DNA of 64,000 bases from DASSUW01 sp963830725 (GTDB taxonomy: Bacteria; Actinomycetota; Thermoleophilia; Solirubrobacterales; Solirubrobacteraceae): the NCBI GenBank assembly GCA_963830725.1, contig CAWHNO010000004.1, positions 1 through 64,000 on the forward strand, in the 5' to 3' direction. Positions 58,093 to 64,000 of the stretch are shown piece by piece (the first letter of the stretch is position 1; each line of letters starts with the position of its first letter). The position numbers were made by a program, and so were the translations under genes. The notes beneath the pieces are model-generated. The model did not search any database and was not told the origin of the DNA. It was given only the letters and a program-made list of their open reading frames with translations.

Positions 58093-60959
58093 ATGTCCGA
58101 ACGCCGCCGCTCCCTCTTCGTCCTGCTGATCGTGCTCGGCCTCATCGCGCGGGTCGCTCTACGTCATCTCGAAGAAGGACACCAAGCTCGGGCTCGACCT
58201 CCAGGGCGGCGTCCAGCTCATCTACGAGGGCCAGCCGACCGCCCAGCAGCCGACGGTCACGCAGGAGGCGCTCCAGCGCTCGCTGGAGATCATGCGCGAG
58301 CGCGTCGACGCCTTCGGCGTCGCCGAGCCGGAGCTCCTGCAGACCGGCGACACGCAGATCGAGGTCAACCTGCCGGGCGTCGAGGACGCTGAGCGCGCCG
58401 CGCAGCAGGTCGGCTCCACCGCCCAGTTGTTCCTCTACGACTGGGAAGCCAACATCCTCGACGAGAACTGCCGGACGGACCCGGACGAGAACGCCAACAA
58501 CCGCCAGGCGATCACGGGCTTCTACAACGCCGTCAAGCAGGCCTCCGAGTGCGACGCGCAGGCCGACGGCAACAACAACGCCGCCGACGCGCCGCGCTTC
58601 TACGCGTTCAACAAGGAGACCAAGCAGCCGTACAACAACGGCGCTCCGTCGGAGTCGCGCGAGGCCGCGCTCGAGGACCTGAGCGACGAGGAGCGCGCGA
58701 ACGCCGAGGTGCTCGAGGTGCCCGAGGGCATCCTCGTCGTGCGCGACCAGAAGACCGGCCCCGACGCCCCCGAGCCCGACCGCTTCTGGGTCGTCCAGGA
58801 CAACCCGGCGCTGTCGGGCACCGACCTCCGGAACCCGGAGCAGAACTTCGACGAGCAGCGCCAGCCGATCGTCACGTTCGACTTCACGGACCAGGGACGC
58901 GAGTCGTTCCAGGAGATCACCGCCGAGATCGCGCAGCGCGGCGTCGACAACGCGCTGCCGACGGACAACGTCCCGAACGCCTCCCAGCACTTCGCGATCG
59001 TGCTCGACGACGAGCTGGTCTCGGCGCCGTACATCAACTACGTCGAGAACCCGGACGGGATCGACGGCTCGACGGGCGCTCAGATCTCCGGCAGCTTCAC
59101 GATCCCGGAGGCGCAGGACCTGGCGCGGATCCTCGAGATCGGCGCGCTGCCGATCCGGCTCGAGCTGGTCTCGCGCTCGCAGGTCTCCGCCTCGCTGGGC
59201 GCCCAGGCGCTCGACCAGGGCCTCGTCGGCGGGCCTCGCCGGCTTCGCGATCGTCGCGCTCTTCCTGATCGGCTTCTACCGCGTGCTGGGCGTCATCGCC
59301 GTCGTCGCGATGGCGATCTACGGGCTCTACTTCTACGCGCTGGTCCTGCTCATACCGATCGTCCTCACGCTGCCCGGCATCGCGGGCCTGATCCTGACGC
59401 TGGGCGTGGCGGCGGACGCCAACATCGTCATCTTCGAGCGCGTCAAGGAGGAGATGCGAGGCGGAAGATCGGTCGCCCAGGCGATCTCCGCGGGCTACAA
59501 GAAGGGCCTGACGGCGATCATGGACGCCAACATCGTCACGGTCCTCGTCGCCTTCATCCTGTTCGTGCTGGCGACGGCGGGCGTGCGCGGCTTCGCGCTC
59601 ACGCTCGGCATCGGCGTCATGCTCTCGCTGTTCACGGCCGTGCTCGCCACCCAGGCGATGCTGTACGCGCTGCGCGGCACCGCCCTGCTGCGCTCGCGCG
59701 CCGCCCTCGGGGCGCGCGACTCCAAGCCGCTGCGCTTCGACTTCATGGGCAAGTCGCGCTGGTTCTTCTCGGTGTCGGGCGCGATCCTGCTCGTCTGCGC
59801 GCTGGCGATCGCCATCTCGGGCCTGAACTTCGGCATCGACTTCGAGGGCGGCACGCGGATCACCGCGCCGCTCGAGGAGGCGGCGAGCGTCGACCAGGTG
59901 CGCGACGCGCTCGGCCCGGCCGGCCTCGGCGACGCCGAGATCCAGACCGTCGAGAACGCCGAGCTGGGCGACAACGTCATCCAGATCAGCGCCGAGGAGC
60001 TCACCCAGGCCGAGGTCGACCGCGTCAACGACATCCTCGAGCGACGAGTTCGGGCTGTCGGACGACGTGAGCTTCGAGTCGATCGGCGCGAGCTTCGGCG
60101 AGCAGGTGGCCAGGTCCGCCATCTACGCGATCATCGCCTCGCTGATCGTCGTCTCGATCTACATCACGCTGCGCTTCCAGTGGAAGTTCGCGGTGCCGGT
60201 GATGATCGCCCTCATGCACGACCTGCTGATCACCGGCGGCGTCTACGCACTGGTCGGCCGGGAGGTGACGGCGTCGACGGTCGCGGCGCTGCTGACCATC
60301 CTGGGCTTCTCGCTCTACGACACGATCGTGGTGTTCGACCGAATACGAGAGAACATCCCGCGGATGCCGAACGCGGCGTTCTCGCAGATCTACAACCGCT
60401 CGATGTCCGAGGTCATCGTCCGCTCGCTGGCGACCAGCTTCTGCGCCGGCCTGCCGATCTTCGCCCTGATGCTGTTCGGCGGCGAGACGCTGCAGGACTT
60501 CGCGTTCGCGCTGCTGGTGGGCACGCTGTCGGGCACGTACTCGTCGGTGTTCATCGCCGGCCCGGTGCTGACGTATTGGAAGGAGCGCGAGCCGGTCTAC
60601 CACGCTCGCGCCGAGCGCATTCGCCAGCAGTTCGGCGGCGTCGTCCCCGCCTACGCGGTGGCCACCGCCGGCGCTCCCGTCGACGTCGCCCCCAAGGACA
60701 AGGGGCGCCGCAGCCTCACGCAGCCGGCCGATCCGTCGCGCGGCGTGTCGGGCAAGGAGTTCGAGGAGATGGTGCGCGACCTCGGGATCGAGGACGAGCA
60801 GCCGCGCCAGCCCGCGGCGGCGCCGGCGGGCAGCCGCCCGGCCGGCGGCCGGCGGGCACGCTCGCGCGCCGAGCACCGGAGCCGGCCCAGCCGCCGCAGG
60901 ACGACGGCGCCGACAAGCCGAAGAAGCCGCGCAACCGCCGGCACGGGAGGCCTCGCTGA
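58093..60959 (+). CDS. secDF: fused protein-export membrane protein SecDF (four frameshifts)
   Basis: SecD part: MSERRRSLFVLLIVLGLIA, KLGLDLQGGVQLIYEGQP, a large periplasmic P1 region, FTIPEAQDLARILEIGALPI and TLGVAADANIVIFERVKEEM. Without any stop the chain continues into SecF: PLRFDFMGKSRWFFSVSGAI, GLNFGIDFEGGTRITAPLEE, ALMHDLLITGGVYALVGREV and LTILGFSLYDTIVVFDRIRE. A basic Pro-rich tail follows (KPKKPRNRRHGRPR). Frame changes near 58151, 59228 and 60043 (one extra base each) and near 60860 split it. About 954 residues, twelve helices. It uses the proton gradient to pull secreted proteins through SecYEG. An essential-type gene, so the breaks are probably sequence errors. Confidence 0.88.
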
Positions 60960-61231
60960 TGGCCGCGCTCGTCTGGGTGATGATGGGCCTCGCGCTGTGG
61001 CACTTCACGGTCTTCCTGCCCGACCACTTCTGGGCCGGGATCGTCGGCGCGTTCCTCGGCGCCGTGCTGGGATCGCTGATCTTCGGCTTCGTGATCCACG
61101 GCTTCAGCATCCCCGGCGCGAACGACACGAACGTGCTCAGCGCGCTCGAGGCGATCCCCGGCGCACTGCTGGGCATGGGCTTGGTCTACTGGATCGGCCT
61201 GCGCCAGGAACGCGCGCACCCGGCCTACTAA
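60959..61231 (+). CDS. small membrane protein with three helices
   Basis: The 90-residue protein begins MAALVWVMMGLALWHFTVFL, with PDHFWAGIVGAFLGAVLGSL and EAIPGALLGMGLVYWIGLRQ, and ends ERAHPAY. It resembles the small GlsB/YeaQ-type membrane proteins only in general layout. The ATG shares its A with the secDF stop, so it is co-translated with SecDF. The next gene starts right after its TAA. Confidence 0.65.
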   Translation: MAALVWVMMGLALWHFTVFLPDHFWAGIVGAFLGAVLGSLIFGFVIHGFSIPGANDTNVLSALEAIPGALLGMGLVYWIGLRQERAHPAY

Positions 61232-62059
61232 GTGCAGGTCCTCGCGGCCATCACGACCCCGTTCGGGGCAGACGGCGCTCTGGATCTCGACGCCTTCGAG
61301 GCTCATGTGCGCTGGCTCGGCGAGGAGGGGTTGGACGGCCTCTTCGTGGCCGGCACGACCGGTGAGGGCGTGCTGCTCGAGCACGACGAGGTCGAGGCGC
61401 TGGCCGCCCGCGCGGCGGCCGCCGCGGGCTCGCTGCGCGTGATCGTGCAGGTCGGCCGCCCGAGCACCGGCGCGACGGTGGCGCTCGCGCGGCGCGCGCT
61501 GGCCGCGGGCGCCGACGGCGTCGCCGCCTACGTGCCGTGGTTCTATCCGGTCACGCCGGAGCAGGTCCGCGCCCATTTTCTCGCGCTGCTGGAGGCGGCG
61601 GGTGACGCGCCGGCGTTCCTCTACAACATCCCGCCGCGCACGGTCAACGACCTCTCGCCCGAGCTGGCCGGCGAGCTGGCGCGAGCCGGCTTCGCGGGCA
61701 TGAAGGACTCGACCGGCGACCTCGAGCGCCACCTGGCGTACCTGGCGGCGGTCGACGGCGCCTCGTTCGAGGTCTACACCGGCACCGAGCCGCTGATCGT
61801 GGAGTCGGTGGCCGCCGGCGCGATCGGCTCGATCAACGGCCTGTCGAACTGCCGGCCCGAGCTGTTCACGGCGCTGCGCTCGGCGCTGGCGGCGGGTGAC
61901 GAGGCGGCCGTGGCGCCCCTGCACGAGGAGATCTCCGCCCTGAAGGCGCAGGTCAAGTCGGAGGCCTCGACGGTGTCGGCGGTCAAGCGGCGGGTGCGCG
62001 AGCGGCTCGCCGAGCGCGGGGTCGACTACCCCGACGCCCCGCGGGCGCCCTTCGGGTGA
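61232..62059 (+). CDS. dihydrodipicolinate synthase/N-acetylneuraminate lyase family aldolase
   Basis: The 275-residue TIM-barrel protein begins VLAAITTPFGADGALDLDAF. It has GLDGLFVAGTTGEGVLLEHD (TTGE loop), IVQVGRPSTGATVALARRAL, the Tyr in APAFLYNIPPRTVNDLS, the Schiff-base Lys in FAGMKDSTGDLERHLAYLAA and YTGTEPLIVESVAAGAIGSI. It could be DapA or another member, such as a keto-sugar-acid aldolase. The missing usual HGG loop and the context after secDF leave this open. The GTG is directly after the preceding TAA. Confidence 0.88.
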   Translation: MQVLAAITTPFGADGALDLDAFEAHVRWLGEEGLDGLFVAGTTGEGVLLEHDEVEALAARAAAAAGSLRVIVQVGRPSTGATVALARRALAAGADGVAAYVPWFYPVTPEQVRAHFLALLEAAGDAPAFLYNIPPRTVNDLSPELAGELARAGFAGMKDSTGDLERHLAYLAAVDGASFEVYTGTEPLIVESVAAGAIGSINGLSNCRPELFTALRSALAAGDEAAVAPLHEEISALKAQVKSEASTVSAVKRRVRERLAERGVDYPDAPRAPFG

Positions 62060-62110
62060 CGCGGGTCGTCACCGCGGGGCTCGAGCGACGAGGTGCGCGG
62101 CCGCGGCGGC

Positions 62111-62998
62111 CTATGAGACCTGCTCGTCGTCGGGCTCGACCGCCTCGTCGTCGGGGATCGCGTTGGTCGGCCCGGCGCCGACGGCGCGAAGCATCTTGCG
62201 GCGTGTCCTGATCTCGGCGCGGGCCGCCTGGTTGAGCTCCTTCTGCGTCCGCACGTACCTGCCGCGGTCGAGCGCGTAGAGCGGTTTGCCCTTGTCCTGC
62301 ACGAGGATCGCGGTGAACTCCTGGCTGACCGACTGCAGGTCGCGCAGCGCGTCTCTGGTAGTTGGCCGTCTGCTCGGCGGCCCACAGCGGTGGATCGAGG
62401 CGATCGATCCCGTCGACCGCCGCATCGATGATCTCGCTGTAGCGGCGAACGCCACGGCGAACTCGCCAGGGGTGGAGGCGGTGGCGAAGTCGACGTTCTT
62501 GATCCGGCGCAGCACCTTGCGATCGAGCCGGGCGAACTGCTCCGCGAACACCGGCGCGCGTACCGCGTCCGGGATGAAGAAGCGCTCGTCGTGCGACATG
62601 CAGTCGTGCAGCCCGGTCTCGTCGGCGGCCTTCTCGATCGTGGCCAGGCGCGGCTTGAGCGCCTCGGCGGCCTCGACCAGTGCGGCCGGCTCGAGGTCCT
62701 CGCTGGCCGCCGAGAGCTTCTCGAGCTCGGGCTCGAGTGCCTTCAGCTCGCGCACGAACCGGCCGGGTCGGGGCCGCCGCCCTCGGGGAGCTGGAGGCCC
62801 GAGATCGAGCGGATCGCCGCCCGGGCGTCGTCGATCCCGCGGACCACGAGGCGGTCGAGGTCGACCAGATCGGCTCGGCCAGCCGACGGTCGGCGATCGC
62901 CCGTTGGCCTTCGGCACGCGGCGTCGACGTGCTGGACCCAGCGCGCCTTGGCGGCGCGTGACTCCTCGGCGGTCGGCTCGGAGCGCCGCAGCGCGAGC
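62111..62998 (-). pseudogene. broken gene for an Asp/Cys-motif family protein (about five frameshifts)
   Basis: Pieces in three frames give one sensible protein: ESRAAKARWVQHVDAAC, then RAIADRRLAEP, VDLDRLVVRGIDDARAAIRS, FVRELKALEPELEKLSAASE, GLHDCMSHDERFFIPDAVRA, RYSEIIDAAVDGIDRLDPPL and RDLQSVSQEFTAILVQDKGK, ending DDEAVEPDDEQVS. The H-x-D-A-x-C start resembles small actinobacterial surface proteins with a DAxCxxAN motif. Frame changes occur near 62920, 62880, 62770, 62440 and 62360, some needing a missing base. No start codon is visible, and the 5' end runs towards element 6, so it may be truly decayed. Confidence 0.5.
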
Positions 62999-63018
62999 CG
63001 GCCGGTTCGACGGTCCCT

Positions 63019-63104
63019 GGCGCGTTGACCGGCATATGTCCGGTCAAGGCGCCATCGACCCGCTCGAGCCTCGATCCCGCCTCCCTACATGCCCGAAGTT
63101 CGTC
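63019..63104. repeat. palindromic intergenic element, copy 6 (right half)
   Basis: The hairpin at 63019-63053 is identical to that of copy 2 (TTGACCGG, CATATGT, CCGGTCAA). The right end, with GCCTCCCTACATGCCC and then GAAGTTCGTC, matches the right end of copy 5 and the left end of copy 3 in inverse. No matching left end is visible, so the copy is partial. It lies between the broken gene and recJ. Confidence 0.85.
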
Positions 63105-63138
63105 CCGGCACGCCATCGGTTCCGTCGGGGCCCGAACG

Positions 63139-63144
63139 TACGCT
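63139..63144 (+). promoter_or_regulatory. -10 box TACGCT of recJ
   Basis: TACGCT lies 9 nt before the GTG at 63154, about 35 bp beyond element 6. Confidence 0.45.
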
Positions 63145-63153
63145 GCGGCGACC

Positions 63154-64000
63154 GTGCCTGGGATCGACGCGCGCTTCACCGTCACGCCGTACGACTACGC
63201 CGCCGCCGAGCGGCTGGCCGCAACGCTGCACGTCTCGCACGTGCTCGCCCAGGTGCTCGTGCGCCGCGGCTTCGGCGACCCGGGCGAGGCGCGCGCCTTC
63301 CTGGCGGCCGGCGAGGCCCATCCGCTCGACGCCTTCGGCGGCCTGCGCGACGCGGCCGAGCGGATCCTCGGGCATGTCCGCCGGCGGTCGCGGATCACCG
63401 TGCACGGCGACTACGACGTCGACGGCGTCGCGTCGACCGCCGTGCTGGTGCGAGCGCTGCGCACGCTGGGGGCCGACGTCGACTGGTACCTGCCGAGCCG
63501 GATCGACGACGGCTATGGCCTGGCCGCCGCGACGGTCGTCCGGCTGGCCGCGCGAGGGACCGACCTGCTGGTGACCGTCGATTGCGCGATCACGGCCGTC
63601 GAGGAGGTCGCGGCGGCGCGCGCGTCAGGGATGGACGTCGTGGTCACCGATCACCATGCGCCGCGGGCCGACGGCAGGCTTCCCGACGCCCCGATCGTGC
63701 ACCCGGGCGTCGGCGGCCATCCGTGCGCCGACCTGTGCGCGACCGGCGTGGCGTACAAGCTGGCCCAGGCGCTGCTCGAGGCGGCGGGGGAGGACGCCGC
63801 GGCGGTCGACGAGGACCTCGATCTCGTCGCGCTGGCCACGGTGGCCGACGTCGTGCCCCTCGTCGGCGAGAACCGGCGGCTCGTGCGCGAGGGGCTGCGG
63901 GCGCTCGCCGGCACCCGCAAGCCGGGCCTGCGCGCCCTGATGGAGATCGCGCGCGTCGATCCCGGCCTGCTGGACGCCACGGCCATCGGCTTCCGGCTGG
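63154..64000 (+). CDS. recJ: single-stranded-DNA-specific exonuclease RecJ (5' part, runs off the window)
   Basis: The first 282 residues are visible. DHH-phosphoesterase motifs are present: motif I ITVHGDYDVDGVASTAVLVR near residue 90, motif II LVTVDCAITAVEE, motif III VVVTDHHAPRADGRLPDAPI and motif IV LDLVALATVADVVPLVGENR, followed by LVREGLRALAGTRKPGLRAL. These bind Mn2+/Mg2+ for 5'-3' degradation of single-stranded DNA in repair. The GTG at 63154 is supported by a nearby TACGCT box. The C-terminal part lies outside. Confidence 0.94.
   Translation, partial: MPGIDARFTVTPYDYAAAERLAATLHVSHVLAQVLVRRGFGDPGEARAFLAAGEAHPLDAFGGLRDAAERILGHVRRRSRITVHGDYDVDGVASTAVLVRALRTLGADVDWYLPSRIDDGYGLAAATVVRLAARGTDLLVTVDCAITAVEEVAAARASGMDVVVTDHHAPRADGRLPDAPIVHPGVGGHPCADLCATGVAYKLAQALLEAAGEDAAAVDEDLDLVALATVADVVPLVGENRRLVREGLRALAGTRKPGLRALMEIARVDPGLLDATAIGFRL

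Noticed and set aside
2190..60043. Programmed +1 frameshifting as an explanation of the broken genes
   Set aside because: The extra bases have no common slippery codon, stop or hairpin context and occur several times in one gene.

Overview
This 64-kb window comes from a very GC-rich bacterial chromosome. Third codon positions are almost always G or C, GTG and TTG starts are common, and 4-bp ATGA/GTGA overlaps join many genes. The gene content suggests an actinobacterium: pdxST, yebC-ruvCAB-secDF, AfsR/SARP and large LuxR regulators, a fused sigma/anti-sigma factor, GluQ and a split ProDH/P5CDH pair. The class Thermoleophilia (order Solirubrobacterales) is my best guess; this is inference, since no rRNA is present. 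Many genes carry a TANNNT -10 box only 6-9 nt before the start codon, so leaderless transcription looks like the rule.

Layout. 0-5 kb: a tRNA with anticodon CAT, a membrane-tethered ECF sigma factor, a glycosyltransferase-like membrane protein and a ferritin-like protein with a histone-H1-like tail. 5-13 kb: UPF0303, PTH2-like hydrolase, zinc ribbon, VOC protein, GH15 hydrolase and a three-gene drug-type ABC exporter. 13-28 kb: PhoX, CorA, two paralogous tail-anchored coiled-coil proteins, an ATP-dependent DNA ligase, SDR, a DMT transporter-GntR-Vps62-like operon and an isoaspartyl peptidase. 28-34 kb: rmlC-gluQ-LuxR-yjbR operon, then an rpiR gene framed by 50-bp inverted repeats. 34-46 kb: pdxS/pdxT, proline catabolism, a GT2/FAD pair and a hydantoinase A/B-RpiB operon. 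46-51 kb: phosphohexomutase-MBL-Na+/H+ antiporter and a sugar nucleotidyltransferase. 51-64 kb: SARP regulator, yebC, ruvCAB, PAS protein, SecDF, DapA-family aldolase and the 5' part of recJ.

The most unusual feature is a dispersed family of at least six palindromic intergenic elements (about 4952, 13013, 20438, 51028, 55215 and 63019). Related terminal inverted repeats enclose a strong hairpin of 35-39 nt. The hairpin stem changes sequence between copies but keeps its pairing. Several copies touch or overlap the stop codon of the upstream gene. A second, unrelated structure is the inverted-repeat pair around rpiR, where two of three differences between arms are compensatory.

Caution: about 17 single-base frameshifts interrupt otherwise intact, in part essential, genes (secDF, nhaP-type antiporter, hyuA and others), and 15 of them are single extra bases. 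Residual sequencing indels are the simplest explanation, so I annotate these as genes with a frameshift rather than as pseudogenes.
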